From contig JAJQAN010000002.1 in NCBI GenBank assembly GCA_021203765.1, forward strand, positions 1-45,815: a stretch of 45,815 bases of DNA, read 5' to 3'. Origin of the DNA: Coriobacteriaceae bacterium (GTDB lineage: Bacteria; Actinomycetota; Coriobacteriia; Coriobacteriales; QAMH01). Both the position numbers and the translations under genes were made by a program. A model generated the notes under the pieces. It was not told the origin of the DNA and did not search any database. It saw only the letters and a list, made by a program, of their open reading frames with translations. The stretch's first letter is position 1, and each line of letters begins with the position of its first letter. Shown in pieces: positions 34,423 to 45,396 of this stretch.

Positions 34423-35343
34423 ATGCCGACGCAGGAGTCGTTAGAGGAACTGGAAGAGGTCCCGGGAGGCCCGGACCTTATCATCATCACCGGCATGTCG
34501 GGCGCCGGACGCACCGAGGCGATGCACACCTTCGAGGATCTCGGCTACTTCTGCATCGACAATCTGCCTCCCTCCCTGCTCATGAACCTCGTCAGCCTCG
34601 CCGGCCTCAACTCCGGCACGTTGCGCAAGCTCGCGGTTGTCTGCGACCTGCGCGCCAAGGAGTTCTTCGGGGAGCTTTCGACCGAGCTCGGCAAGGTCCG
34701 CGAGATCGGCCTGTCCTATTCGATGATCTTCCTCGACGCGAGCGACGAGGCCCTGCTCAACCGCTTCAAGGCATCCCGTCGCCGTCATCCCCTATGCGTC
34801 GGCGGCATGACGATCATCGCCGGCATCCGCAAGGAACGCGAACTGCTCGCCGAGGCCAAGGAGATGGCCAACTACGTCTTCGACACCAGCTCGGTGCGTC
34901 CCCAGGAGATGCGTAAGAAGCTGCGTGAACGCTTCTCCGGGCAGTCGCCGCAGGAGGGCATGGGCGTGTCGGTATCCTCCTTCGGCTTCAAGCACGGGGC
35001 GCCGGTCGACGCCGACATCGTCATCGACGTGCGTTTTCTGCCCAACCCCTTCTACGAACCGACGTTGCGCAACAAGACCGGGCTCGATCCCGAGGTCCGC
35101 GAATACGTCCTCGACAAGGTCGGCACGCGGATGTTTCTGAACTGCTGGTTCGAGCTGCTCGACTGCATCATGCCGGGCTACGTCGAGGAGGGTAAGCAGT
35201 ATCTCTCCATCGCGATCGGCTGCACCGGCGGCCAGCACCGCAGCGTCGCTTTGGCCGAGGCGACCGCCGAGCATCTCGTCGAGGAGGGCTATTCGACCGA
35301 GGTCACCCACCGCGACCTGGCGCTTGCAGAGGTCGGTTCCTGA
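34423..35343 (+). CDS. rapZ: RapZ/YvcJ-family nucleotide-binding protein
   Basis: RapZ family (306 aa). In E. coli RapZ is the adapter that directs RNase E to GlmZ and senses glucosamine-6-phosphate; in Gram-positives the homologue YvcJ is a GTP/ATP-binding protein. The N-terminal P-loop reads GMSGAGRT (24-31), with Arg in place of the Walker A Lys. The C-terminal domain has IGCTGGQHRSVALAE, typical of the family. AAGGAGG lies before the ATG. It is coupled to yvcK by a TGATG overlap; the rapZ-yvcK-whiA order is conserved in actinobacteria and Firmicutes. Confidence 0.95.
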   Translation: MPTQESLEELEEVPGGPDLIIITGMSGAGRTEAMHTFEDLGYFCIDNLPPSLLMNLVSLAGLNSGTLRKLAVVCDLRAKEFFGELSTELGKVREIGLSYSMIFLDASDEALLNRFKASRRRHPLCVGGMTIIAGIRKERELLAEAKEMANYVFDTSSVRPQEMRKKLRERFSGQSPQEGMGVSVSSFGFKHGAPVDADIVIDVRFLPNPFYEPTLRNKTGLDPEVREYVLDKVGTRMFLNCWFELLDCIMPGYVEEGKQYLSIAIGCTGGQHRSVALAEATAEHLVEEGYSTEVTHRDLALAEVGS

Positions 35344-36383
35344 TGAACACCACGAAGGCCGTCGTCATCGGGGGAGGTTCGGGGGCGCCCGTCTCCATCC
35401 GCACCCTGCTCGATATGGGGTGTTCGGTCTCGTCCGTCGTCGCCATGGTCGATGACGGGGGATCGACCGGCAAGCTCCGCGAACTCGGCCAGGTCGTCCC
35501 GCCCGGGGACGTGCGCAAATGCATCCTGGCCATGTCGTCCAATCCCGAAGGCATCTTCGCACGCGCCTTCCGGCATCGCTTCGACTACCTCGACAACCAC
35601 TCGCTCGGCAACCTCATCCTGACGGCGTTCGCCGAGGAGACCAACTCCTTTCCCGACGCGATCGAGATCTCCGAGCGCATGGTCGAGGCCCGCGGGCATG
35701 TCTACCCGTCGACCCTGCACGACATAACGCTGGAGGGCACGACGAGGGACGGTCGCCAGCTGCAGGGCCAGGCGGCCATCACCGACAGCGAATGCGCCAT
35801 GGAGACGGTCACCCTGCCCGAGAAATCGATACAGCCCTATCCGCCGGCGCTCGAGGCCATCCGTGAGGCGAACCTCATCGTCTTGGGTCCCGGCTCGCTT
35901 TTCACCTCCATCATCCCCAACCTGCTCGTCCCCGGGGTGATCGACGCCATCAAAACGGCGCGTTCGCGGCGCGACAACCCGGCCTGCACGATGTTCGTCA
36001 CCTCGCTCGCCGACATGCAGGGGGAGACCTGGGGGATGAACTGCGCCGACCACGTCGACGCCCTGCTGCGCCACGGCATGGACGGCCTCCTCGACATCGC
36101 CCTCATCCACGAGAACTCCCCGGAGTCCCCCATGGCGACCGGCCAGATCCCGCTCATCGAGGAGGACTACTCCGACGCGCGCTTCCAGACCCGTGGCCGG
36201 CGCGGCGGCCTGGTCCGACACGTCGAGGTCACCCCCGAGCTGCTCGAACGGATCCGTGCGGCGGGCGTCGAACCCATGGCACGCGACCTGGTCGACGAAG
36301 AGCGTCCGACCTGGCACGACCAGGAGCGTCTGCAGGAGGCGTTCGAGGAGGTGCTGCAGGCGTGTCGTTTACGACGGAAGTGA
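35343..36383 (+). CDS. yvcK: YvcK/GlmR family protein (CofD-like fold)
   Basis: YvcK (346 aa) binds UDP-sugars and regulates the balance between carbon flow and peptidoglycan synthesis in Bacillus and mycobacteria (CuvA). VVIGGGSGAPVSIRTLL and VAMVDDGGSTGKLR are the nucleotide-binding motifs, and DNHSLGNLILTA and LGPGSLFTSIIPNLLV are diagnostic. The start overlaps the rapZ stop by one base, and the end overlaps whiA by 22 bases, so all three are coupled. Confidence 0.95.
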   Translation: MNTTKAVVIGGGSGAPVSIRTLLDMGCSVSSVVAMVDDGGSTGKLRELGQVVPPGDVRKCILAMSSNPEGIFARAFRHRFDYLDNHSLGNLILTAFAEETNSFPDAIEISERMVEARGHVYPSTLHDITLEGTTRDGRQLQGQAAITDSECAMETVTLPEKSIQPYPPALEAIREANLIVLGPGSLFTSIIPNLLVPGVIDAIKTARSRRDNPACTMFVTSLADMQGETWGMNCADHVDALLRHGMDGLLDIALIHENSPESPMATGQIPLIEEDYSDARFQTRGRRGGLVRHVEVTPELLERIRAAGVEPMARDLVDEERPTWHDQERLQEAFEEVLQACRLRRK

Positions 36384-37312
36384 AAGACGAGCTTTCGCGT
36401 GTCGAGCCGACCTGTTCGAAGTGTGACAAGGCCGAACTGGCCGCTCTGATCCGCATCGCCGGGATGCTGGCCAAAAGCGGCAGCGGCAACTACCGACTCG
36501 AGATCGCCAGCGAGACGGTCAGCGTCGCCCGCACCGCCATCCGGCTTCTGCGCGACGTCTACGGCCTGCAGACCGAACTCACCATCAGGCGAAGCGTCCT
36601 GCACAAGACCCACAACTTCCTCATCACCGTCCCGACGCAGCGGGCGCTCACCGACGCGATCGAGGACCTCGGCTTCTTCGAGGGAGGCGTCCTGACCCAG
36701 GGCATCCCGCAGGAGCTGGTGGAGTCCGGCTGCTGTGCGGGGGCCTTCCTGCGCGGCGCCTTCCTGACGGCCGGCTACATCGCCGACCCGAAAGGCGACT
36801 TCCACTTCGAGATCTCGCTGTCCTCCGAGGAGCTCGCGAGCGGTCTGGTGGAGCTCATGGACCGCTGCGACCTGCAGGCGCGGCAGATCCAGCGCCACAA
36901 CATGTATCTGGTCTACATGAAGGGTGCGGAAAAGATCACCGACTTCCTCGCCTACATCGGCGCGCACAAGAGCGTTTTGGCGATGGAGGAGGCCCGCGTG
37001 GTCAAGTCGGTCCGCAACGACGCGAACCGCCTGGCGAACGCCGAGTTCGCCAACACCATCAAGTCCGCGGAGGCCGCCAACAAGCAGATCGCCCAGATCA
37101 AGGACCTCCTCACCTTCCGCGCGGTCGACACGCTGCCTCCCGCCCTGCAGCAGGTGATCATCCTGCGCCTGCAGGACCCGGAGGCGACGATCACGGAGCT
37201 GGGGGAGATGGCCGACCCGCCCTTGAGCAAATCCGCGGTCTATCACCGTCTGCGGCGTATCGAGGAGCTTTTGGACGAGGAGCGGCAGAAGGCCGCGGAC
37301 CGCGTCTCTTAA
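36362..37312 (+). CDS. whiA: WhiA-type DNA-binding regulator
   Basis: WhiA (316 aa) combines a LAGLIDADG homing-endonuclease-like N-terminal fold without nuclease activity and a C-terminal helix-turn-helix. It controls sporulation septation in Streptomyces and affects cell division in Bacillus. MSFTTEVKDELSRVEP, CCAGAFLRGAFLTAGYIADP and the PPLSKSAVYHRLRRIEELLDE helix-turn-helix are diagnostic. The GTG start lies 22 bases inside yvcK. Since Coriobacteriia do not sporulate like Streptomyces, a division or metabolic role is likely. Confidence 0.95.
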   Translation: MSFTTEVKDELSRVEPTCSKCDKAELAALIRIAGMLAKSGSGNYRLEIASETVSVARTAIRLLRDVYGLQTELTIRRSVLHKTHNFLITVPTQRALTDAIEDLGFFEGGVLTQGIPQELVESGCCAGAFLRGAFLTAGYIADPKGDFHFEISLSSEELASGLVELMDRCDLQARQIQRHNMYLVYMKGAEKITDFLAYIGAHKSVLAMEEARVVKSVRNDANRLANAEFANTIKSAEAANKQIAQIKDLLTFRAVDTLPPALQQVIILRLQDPEATITELGEMADPPLSKSAVYHRLRRIEELLDEERQKAADRVS

Positions 37313-37354
37313 AAGCCGCCCGTCCCGTTCGGCGGGGCGTCGCATCGTTTGGTA

Positions 37355-37360
37355 TATACT
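37355..37360 (+). promoter_or_regulatory. Possible -10 box upstream of proA
   Basis: TATACT sits in a GTATATAC palindrome about 70 nt before proA, after a GC-rich CCGCC/GGCGG hairpin (37316-37335) that could end the whiA transcript. No convincing -35. Confidence 0.35.
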
Positions 37361-37430
37361 TGCCGTGTACAGCGGATTTCCGCCCTGCAGGCAGCGTTTC
37401 GGGGCGTGAGGGATACCGAGGAGCAAGCAG

Positions 37431-38690
37431 ATGAGCGAAGTAACCACCAAGGCCGAGGCCGCCCGCAAGGCCGCCGTCCGCCTGGCGCAGGCAAGCGGCA
37501 CGCAACGTGACGCCGCCCTCGAGATGATGGCCCAGCGTCTCATCGAGCGCACACCGCAGATACTGGCCGCCAACGAGGAGGACATGAACGCGGCACGCGA
37601 GGACGGGACGGCGGCGCCCCTGCTCGACCGCCTGATGCTCACCGAGGAGCGCATCGCCGACATCGCCGAGGCCCTGCGGACCCTGGCCAAGCAACCCGAC
37701 CCGCTCGGGGAGGTCGTCGAGGGGCATAGACTCTACAACGGCATCGAGCTCACGCGGGTCCGCGTTCCGCTTGGCGTGGTCGCCATGATCTACGAGGCCC
37801 GTCCGAACGTCACCGCCGACTGCGCTGGGCTTTGCATCAAGACTGGCAACGCCTGCATCCTGCGCGGCGGCAGCATGGCGGTCAAGTCGAACCTGACCAT
37901 CTCCAATGCGCTTTCCGACGCTTTGGGCGAGGTCGGCCTGCCCTCCGACGGCATCCAGAGCATCGAAGACACCAGCCACGACGCCACCGACGAGTTGATG
38001 AGCCTGCACGGACTCGTCGACGTCCTCATCCCGCGCGGCGGCGCCGGCCTCATCAACTACTGCGTCGAAAACGCCAAGGTCCCGGTCATCGAGACCGGCG
38101 TCGGCAACTGCCACGTCTACGTGCACGAAGCGGCCGATCCCGACTGGGTCGTCCCCATCATCGTCAACGCCAAGACCCAGCGCCCCGGCGTCTGCAACGC
38201 GATCGAGGGGGTCCTGATCGACGCAAGCGTCGCCGACGACCTGCTGCCCGACGTCTTGAAGGCCCTGGCCGCAAAGGACGTCCGCATCCACGCCGACGAG
38301 CAGGCCCTGCGGCTGGCGAAGGAGGCCGGCGTCGAGGCCGAGGCGGCCACCGAGAAGGACTGGGGGACGGAATACCTCGACCTCGAGATCTCGATCAAGT
38401 GCGTGGACGGCCTCGACGAGGCGATCGAACACATCAACACCTACGGCACCGGCCATTCCGAGTGCATCATCTCGAGCGACGCGCAGGCCATCAAGCGCTT
38501 CACCGACGAGGTCGACGCGGCCGCCGTCTACTCCAACGCCTCGACCCGCTTCACCGACGGCGGGGAGTTCGGCCTCGGCGCCGAGATCGGCATCTCCACC
38601 CAGAAGCTGCACGCGCGCGGCCCGATGGGGCTCGACGCGCTCACCTCGACCAAGTTCGTCCTGGCAGGCGAGGGCCAGATCCGTGAGTGA
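37431..38690 (+). CDS. proA: Gamma-glutamyl phosphate reductase
   Basis: ProA (419 aa) reduces gamma-glutamyl phosphate to glutamate semialdehyde with NADPH, the second step of proline synthesis. It belongs to the aldehyde dehydrogenase superfamily; the catalytic Cys255 is in AKTQRPGVCNAIE, and PLGVVAMIYEARPNVTAD is diagnostic. The partner proB is not in the window. Its TGA overlaps the nadD GTG by eight bases. Confidence 0.97.
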   Translation: MSEVTTKAEAARKAAVRLAQASGTQRDAALEMMAQRLIERTPQILAANEEDMNAAREDGTAAPLLDRLMLTEERIADIAEALRTLAKQPDPLGEVVEGHRLYNGIELTRVRVPLGVVAMIYEARPNVTADCAGLCIKTGNACILRGGSMAVKSNLTISNALSDALGEVGLPSDGIQSIEDTSHDATDELMSLHGLVDVLIPRGGAGLINYCVENAKVPVIETGVGNCHVYVHEAADPDWVVPIIVNAKTQRPGVCNAIEGVLIDASVADDLLPDVLKALAAKDVRIHADEQALRLAKEAGVEAEAATEKDWGTEYLDLEISIKCVDGLDEAIEHINTYGTGHSECIISSDAQAIKRFTDEVDAAAVYSNASTRFTDGGEFGLGAEIGISTQKLHARGPMGLDALTSTKFVLAGEGQIRE

Positions 38691-39336
38691 CGCGGAAGGG
38701 ACCGCATCGCCCGGGCGCATCGGCGTACTGGGCGGGACCTTCGACCCGCCGCATCTCGGGCACGTCGAACTCGCGCACGAGGCTGCCCGGCGCTTCGACC
38801 TGGGTACGGTGCTGCTCGTCCCCACCGGAAACCCCCACTTCAAGCAGGACTGCCACGTCACGGCCGCGGCGGAGCGTGCCGAGATGCTCCGTCTCGCCTT
38901 CGCCGACGATCTGGACGCGCCCGGCCCCACCACCTACGAGGTCGACCTCAGCGAGGTTGAGCGCGACGGCATCACCTATTCGGTCGACACCTTCGAGGAA
39001 CTGCACCGAAAGTACCCGGACGCGGACCTCTTCTTCATCATGGGAAGCGACAGCGCCCGCCACGTGATGACCTGGTATCACGCGCAGCGCTTAAGCGAGC
39101 TGTGCACGCTGCTGGTCGCCACGCGCCCCGGCTGCGGGCGCGAGGAGGTCGAGGCGGCGCATGAGGCAAGCGACGTCGCCTTTGCCATCGACTACTTCGA
39201 CTTCGACGCCCCCGACATCTCCTCTTCGGATCTGCGGGAGCGTATTTCTCATGGACGCAGCGTCGAGGGGCTTATCCCCCCGGCGGTTATCACCTATATT
39301 GAAAAACACCGGCTCTATGCCGATGGGGACGAATAG
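38683..39336 (+). CDS. nadD: Nicotinate-nucleotide adenylyltransferase
   Basis: NadD (217 aa) converts nicotinate mononucleotide to deamido-NAD, a step required by both de novo and salvage NAD synthesis. The nucleotidyltransferase motif GGTFDPPHLGH begins at residue 17 and the C-terminal ISSSDLRERIS is the second ATP-binding motif. The GTG start lies inside proA. It is followed by yqeK and rsfS, as in many Gram-positive bacteria. Confidence 0.96.
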   Translation: MSDAEGTASPGRIGVLGGTFDPPHLGHVELAHEAARRFDLGTVLLVPTGNPHFKQDCHVTAAAERAEMLRLAFADDLDAPGPTTYEVDLSEVERDGITYSVDTFEELHRKYPDADLFFIMGSDSARHVMTWYHAQRLSELCTLLVATRPGCGREEVEAAHEASDVAFAIDYFDFDAPDISSSDLRERISHGRSVEGLIPPAVITYIEKHRLYADGDE

Positions 39337-39349
39337 AGGGTTGCAGAAC

Positions 39350-39994
39350 GTGGAAGCGAACGAAGAACTCTACAAGCGGGCGGAGGAGGCCGTCGACGCA
39401 CGTCTGTCCGGCCGTCGTCTCGAACACGTACACTCGGTCGCCGAGACCGCTCCCGAACTGGCCCGCATCTACGGCGCCGACGAGGTGGAGGCTCGCTTCG
39501 CCGGCCTTTTGCACGACTGGGACAAGCTTTTGACCGACGAGGAACTGCCGGCGCGCATGGACGAGCTCGGCATCGAGCGGCCGCCGCAGATGGAGCTGCT
39601 GCTGCCCGTGTTGCACTCGTTCACCGGGGCCAAGGCGGTCGAGCGGGAATTCCCCGAACTGCCTCCCTCGGTCATCAGCGCCATCTGGCATCACACGCTC
39701 GGCGGAACCGAGATGAGCGATCTGGACATGGTCCTTTTCATCGCCGACATCATCGAACCCCGTCGCAAGGTAAAAAAACGTCCCGAGATCGAAGAGCTGC
39801 GCGAGGAGGTCGGCAAGGTCGACTTGGGGCAGCTCTACTTCGACACCTATGCCGCGACGATGCATTCGCTCATCGCACGCCGCCGCTTCATCCACCCCGA
39901 GGCCTTCGAGATCTGGAACACCCTGGTGGAGCGCTACCACCCGCTCAGCGATGCCGACCGGGCGCGTCAGGGCGATGCGAACAACGTGCTGTAG
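39350..39994 (+). CDS. yqeK: YqeK-type HD-domain hydrolase
   Basis: YqeK (214 aa from this start) is an HD-superfamily metalloenzyme; family members hydrolyse diadenosine tetraphosphate symmetrically. HD ligands are visible: His26/His28 (LEHVHSV), His55-Asp56 (LLHDWDK), His89, His114/His115 (WHHTLGG) and Asp133 (ADIIEP). The start is uncertain: GTG 39350 is nine bases from GAGGG, whereas TTG 39341 abuts it, and the track ORF extends even further upstream into nadD. The nadD-yqeK-rsfS order supports the call. Confidence 0.92.
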   Translation: MEANEELYKRAEEAVDARLSGRRLEHVHSVAETAPELARIYGADEVEARFAGLLHDWDKLLTDEELPARMDELGIERPPQMELLLPVLHSFTGAKAVEREFPELPPSVISAIWHHTLGGTEMSDLDMVLFIADIIEPRRKVKKRPEIEELREEVGKVDLGQLYFDTYAATMHSLIARRRFIHPEAFEIWNTLVERYHPLSDADRARQGDANNVL

Positions 39995-40020
39995 AGGCCG
40001 GCAGATAAGGAGCATTTGAT

Positions 40021-40449
40021 TTGAAGCAGGAGATGACCCCGAAGGACGCGGCCCTCATCGCCGCCAAGGCCGCCGATGAGAAGCAGGCGACCGACATCGT
40101 CATCCAAGAGGTCTCCGACCTGTTGAAGGTCACCGACTACTTCGTCATCTGCACGGCCGCCAACGCACGCCGTGCCGAGGCCATCGTCGACGAGGTCGAA
40201 GAGCAGCTGCGCACACAGGCCGACCTCAAGCCCATCAGCCGCGAGGGCCTCGAGGACTACGAGTGGGCCCTCCTCGACTTCGGCAACCTCGTCGTACACG
40301 TCTTCTTGCCGGAACCCCGCGACTACTACCGCCTCGAGCAGCTCTGGGAGGAGGCCCCCACCGTCGATCTGGCCCTGGCCGGCATCAAGGACCCGGTCTT
40401 CAGCGAGCGCATCGCCTCCCTGCTCGACCGCGACGTCGACGGGGACTGA
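40021..40449 (+). CDS. rsfS: Ribosome silencing factor RsfS
   Basis: RsfS (142 aa) binds L14 and blocks subunit joining to save energy in starvation. DIVIQEVSDLLKVTDYFVICTA and the DYEWALLDFGNLVVHVF segment are diagnostic of the family. The TTG start at 40021 has AAGGAG eight bases before it; an in-frame ATG at 40033 is the alternative. Its binding partner L14 is encoded by rplN in this window. Confidence 0.95.
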   Translation: MKQEMTPKDAALIAAKAADEKQATDIVIQEVSDLLKVTDYFVICTAANARRAEAIVDEVEEQLRTQADLKPISREGLEDYEWALLDFGNLVVHVFLPEPRDYYRLEQLWEEAPTVDLALAGIKDPVFSERIASLLDRDVDGD

Positions 40450-40462
40450 GGCAGGGGACGCC

Positions 40463-41833
40463 ATGAGCCACTTCCGCACCATATGCGCCGCCGTGGTCTG
40501 CAAGGCGACCTACGCCGTGCTGCGTGCGCTCGGGCGCGGGGCGACCTCGCTTCCGGGCAAGCTGGCCTTGAGGATCTACCCCGACTACCTCTCCGTCTTG
40601 GCACAAGGCGTCCATACGCTTGTGCTGACCGGCACCAACGGCAAGACGACCTCGACCCACATGGTCGCCCAGGCCCTGGAAAACGCCGGCGTCGAGGCCT
40701 TCTACAACCGCAGCGGCGCCAACCTCATCCAGGGCATCACGACGGAGTTCTCCATCCACTCGACGATCGGCGGCAAGCCCCGCTGCGCCTACGCCGTCAT
40801 CGAATGCGACGAAGGAGCGCTCCGGCGCGTCTGTGCCTCACTGGACCCGCAGATCGTGCTCGTCACCAACATCTTCCGCGACCAGCTCGACCGCTACGGC
40901 GAGGTCATGCACACGCGTGAGAACATCCTCAACGGCCTCAAGAACGCACCGCATGCCGTCGTCTGCCTGAACGCCGACTGTTCCATCACCGCCTCGCTCG
41001 CCCGCGACATCGACAACGAGATCGTCTTCTTCGGCGTCGACTGCGAGATCTACCCCGAGCGCGTCGAGGACCTCTCCGACGCGACGCACTGCCTGTGGTG
41101 CAACCATCCCTACACCTACGACTACGTCACCTACGCGCACCTCGGCGGCTTCGTCTGCGAGGGCTGCGGATACCGCCGCAGCGAGCCGCAGATCGCCGTC
41201 ACCGAGATCTTAGAGCGGGGGAGCAACACCTGCACGCTGGAGATGAGGGTCGACGGCGAGGTCACCGAGGTGGTCGCCGACGTGCCGGCGGGATATGACA
41301 TCTACAACGTCGCCGCCGCGGTGACGGCGCTCATCGTCTTCGGCTTTTCCAAGGAGGAGGCATTCGCCGCCGTCGGGCAGTTCAAGCACGGCTTCGGACG
41401 CGCCGAGGTCTTCGATCTGGACGGCGTCCCGGTGCGGCTCATGCTCATGAAGAACCCGGCGGGCTGCAACCAGATCATCAACCTGCTGCTCAACGAGCCC
41501 GACGAGGACATGGGCATCGTCTGTCTGCTCAACGACAACGACTGCGACGGCACCGACGTGTCCTGGATCTACGATGCGGCCTGGGAGTCGCTGTGCACGC
41601 ACAAGCACACGGCCATCTGCGGCGGCATACGCGCGGAGGACATGGCGCTGCGCCTGAAGTACGCGGGCATGCCCGACGGCGGCCTGCACATCGTCAAAAG
41701 CTACGACGATCTGATCGAGCTGCTCGCCAAGCAGGGACATGCGGTCACGGTCGTCGCCAACTACTCGGCCATGATGGATTTCCGCGCCCGGCTCGCACAC
41801 AAGCTCGGGCGTGCCGGATTCTGGGAGGGCTAG
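40463..41833 (+). CDS. murT: Lipid II isoglutaminyl synthase, MurT subunit
   Basis: MurT (456 aa), with GatD, amidates D-Glu of lipid II to D-iso-Gln, which strengthens cross-linking and protects the wall. It is a Mur ligase-like protein: GTNGKTT (57-63) binds ATP; a zinc ribbon is formed by C210, C213, C232 and C235; the DUF1727 C-terminal domain has the catalytic Asp in DGTDVSWIYD (near 365). The track ORF begins upstream in another gene; ATG 40463 gives the family N-terminus. gatD follows after three bases. Confidence 0.96.
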   Translation: MSHFRTICAAVVCKATYAVLRALGRGATSLPGKLALRIYPDYLSVLAQGVHTLVLTGTNGKTTSTHMVAQALENAGVEAFYNRSGANLIQGITTEFSIHSTIGGKPRCAYAVIECDEGALRRVCASLDPQIVLVTNIFRDQLDRYGEVMHTRENILNGLKNAPHAVVCLNADCSITASLARDIDNEIVFFGVDCEIYPERVEDLSDATHCLWCNHPYTYDYVTYAHLGGFVCEGCGYRRSEPQIAVTEILERGSNTCTLEMRVDGEVTEVVADVPAGYDIYNVAAAVTALIVFGFSKEEAFAAVGQFKHGFGRAEVFDLDGVPVRLMLMKNPAGCNQIINLLLNEPDEDMGIVCLLNDNDCDGTDVSWIYDAAWESLCTHKHTAICGGIRAEDMALRLKYAGMPDGGLHIVKSYDDLIELLAKQGHAVTVVANYSAMMDFRARLAHKLGRAGFWEG

Positions 41834-41836
41834 GCG

Positions 41837-42604
41837 ATGGCGAAGGACACGTCCACACAGACGCTGCGCATCTGCCATCTGTACCCCGACATCCTCAACC
41901 TTTACGGCGACCGGGGCAACACCATCACGCTCGTCCAACGCTGCCTCTGGCGCGGCATCGACGCCGAGCTCACCACGCTGGGGCTGGGCGAGGACGCCGA
42001 CTTCTCCGACTTCGACCTCTTCTTCCTGGGAGGGGGTCAGGATTTCGACCAGTTCACGCTCCTCGACGATCTGGGGATCGGCAAGCCGAACTCGAAGGCG
42101 AGCCGCCTGGTCGAGGCCGTCGCCGACGATGCGGTCATACTCGCCATCTGCGGCGGCTATCAGCTGCTCGGCGACTACTACATCGGCCGCGACGGGGTGC
42201 GCTCGGACTTCATCGGCGCCGTGCCGTTTTACACCGACAGCGCACCGGAGCGCATGATCGGCAACATGGTCTTTACCTGCGACGACTTCGACACCACCGT
42301 CGTCGGCTTCGAAAACCATTCCGGCAAGACGCACCTGCCGCCCGACAATCCCGAGGTGAGCCCCCTCGGCAAGGTGGAGGTGGGGTTCGGCAACAACGGC
42401 GAGGACGGCTACGAGGGCCTGCGCTACCACAACACCTTCTGCACCTACAGCCACGGGCCGATCCTGCCGAAGAACCCGGCGTTCGCCGACGGTCTGCTCC
42501 AGCTCGCGCTCTCCCGCCGCTACCCGGGGGCCACGCTCGCCCCGCTCGACGACCGCCTCGAAGACCTCGCCCACGACAGCGTCCTCAAACGCCTCCGCGG
42601 CTGA
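41837..42604 (+). CDS. gatD: Lipid II isoglutaminyl synthase, GatD subunit
   Basis: GatD (255 aa) is the glutaminase that supplies ammonia to MurT. It has a CobB/CobQ-like class I amidotransferase fold: [11 protein letters not shown], the catalytic Cys105 in [10 protein letters not shown] and His206 in [12 protein letters not shown]. It starts three bases after murT, and the two are almost certainly co-translated. The 113-nt gap before typA holds an extended -10-like TGGTATCCT. Confidence 0.96.
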   Translation: MAKDTSTQTLRICHLYPDILNLYGDRGNTITLVQRCLWRGIDAELTTLGLGEDADFSDFDLFFLGGGQDFDQFTLLDDLGIGKPNSKASRLVEAVADDAVILAICGGYQLLGDYYIGRDGVRSDFIGAVPFYTDSAPERMIGNMVFTCDDFDTTVVGFENHSGKTHLPPDNPEVSPLGKVEVGFGNNGEDGYEGLRYHNTFCTYSHGPILPKNPAFADGLLQLALSRRYPGATLAPLDDRLEDLAHDSVLKRLRG

Positions 42605-42648
42605 AGCCCCCACCATCGCAAAATCTGAGGGCGCGCCGCGCCTGTGCG

Positions 42649-42657
42649 TGGTATCCT
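42649..42657 (+). promoter_or_regulatory. Possible extended -10 promoter of typA
   Basis: TGGTATCCT combines a TGn extension with TATCCT (four of six). Transcription from about 42664 would give a 54-nt leader. Weak -35; a GGCGCGCCGCGCC self-complementary stretch lies just upstream and may end gatD transcription. Confidence 0.35.
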
Positions 42658-42717
42658 GTTCGTTCGTGCGTGAACGCCGCACATGCTCTGCAGATACGAG
42701 GATGAAGGATACGGCCC

Positions 42718-44541
<1,824 letters not shown>

Positions 44542-44544
44542 CCG

Positions 44545-45333
44545 ATGGCAGACTCTCCACAGGAGTTGTTGCGCCTGCATGACGCGACGGTGCGCCGTGA
44601 CGGCCGGGTGATCCTGCAGGTCGACGATTTCGTCGTGTGCGAAGGCGAACACATCGCCGTCCTCGGCCCCAACGGCGCCGGCAAGTCCACCCTCATCAAG
44701 CTGCTCACCCGCGAGGTGAGGCCCCTGTGGCGCGAGGAACCGCCCGTCCGCTTCAAGGGCGATCCCCGCCCTCCCATCCAGACCATCAACGAGACGATCG
44801 GCATCGTCTCCTCCAGCATGGAACAGCGCATGATGATCGACCGCAAGGCGATCGATCTCGTGCTCGGCGGTTTCTTCGGCGCGATCGGCATGCCGCGCAA
44901 CCTCAAGGCGGACGCCGAGCAGGTACAGCAGGCACATGCCGCCCTGGCCGACCTCGGCATCGCCGATCTGGCAGAGCGCAGCATGCTGACGCTTTCGACC
45001 GGACAGGCGCGCCGTGTCATGGTCGCCCGCTCGCTCATCCACGCCCCGCAGGTCCTGGTCTTCGACGAGCCCTGCAACGGGCTCGACCCCGAGGCCATGT
45101 GGCATTTGCGCCAGACGCTCAGCCTGCTCGCACAGGCCGGCCGCACCCTCATCCTCGTCACACACGACGTCGCCGACATCGTCACCGAGTTCGACCGTGT
45201 CGTCCTGCTGCGGGACGCCCACATCATCGCCGACGGTCCCAAGGCAGAACTTCTGAAGACGGAGCGCATGCGGGACCTCTTCGGCGTCCCGGTCACCCTG
45301 ACGCAGACCGAAGGGCATTACCACCTGTACTGA
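44545..45333 (+). CDS. ABC transporter ATP-binding protein without visible permease
   Basis: This 262-aa single-domain ABC ATPase has Walker A GPNGAGKST (41-49), a signature LSTGQARR where LSGGQ is usual, Walker B VLVFDEP and the H-loop VTHD. The long insert between Walker A and the signature (PIQTINETIGIVSSSMEQRMM) resembles the YlmA/ModF-like group of cytosolic ABC ATPases. No permease or binding protein lies next to it. It begins three bases after typA and is probably co-transcribed. Substrate or role unknown; pairing with the orphan EcfT is possible in principle but not supported by location. Confidence 0.88.
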   Translation: MADSPQELLRLHDATVRRDGRVILQVDDFVVCEGEHIAVLGPNGAGKSTLIKLLTREVRPLWREEPPVRFKGDPRPPIQTINETIGIVSSSMEQRMMIDRKAIDLVLGGFFGAIGMPRNLKADAEQVQQAHAALADLGIADLAERSMLTLSTGQARRVMVARSLIHAPQVLVFDEPCNGLDPEAMWHLRQTLSLLAQAGRTLILVTHDVADIVTEFDRVVLLRDAHIIADGPKAELLKTERMRDLFGVPVTLTQTEGHYHLY

Positions 45334-45337
45334 TGCA

Positions 45338-45351
45338 GGGCGGCGACGCCC
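45338..45351 (+). terminator. Small GCGA-capped hairpin after the ABC ATPase gene
   Basis: GGGCG-GCGA-CGCCC is a 5-bp stem with a GNRA tetraloop, four bases after the stop codon. No T-run follows, so it is a weak terminator candidate. Confidence 0.35.
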
Positions 45352-45396
45352 CCGGGATATCTGCGCGTCAAGCGGGCATTATTCGACACATTACGC

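Noticed and set aside
37352-37359. GTATATAC palindrome upstream of proA as an operator
   Set aside because: Only 8 bp, overlaps a -10-like sequence, and such AT palindromes arise easily; no second copy seen nearby.
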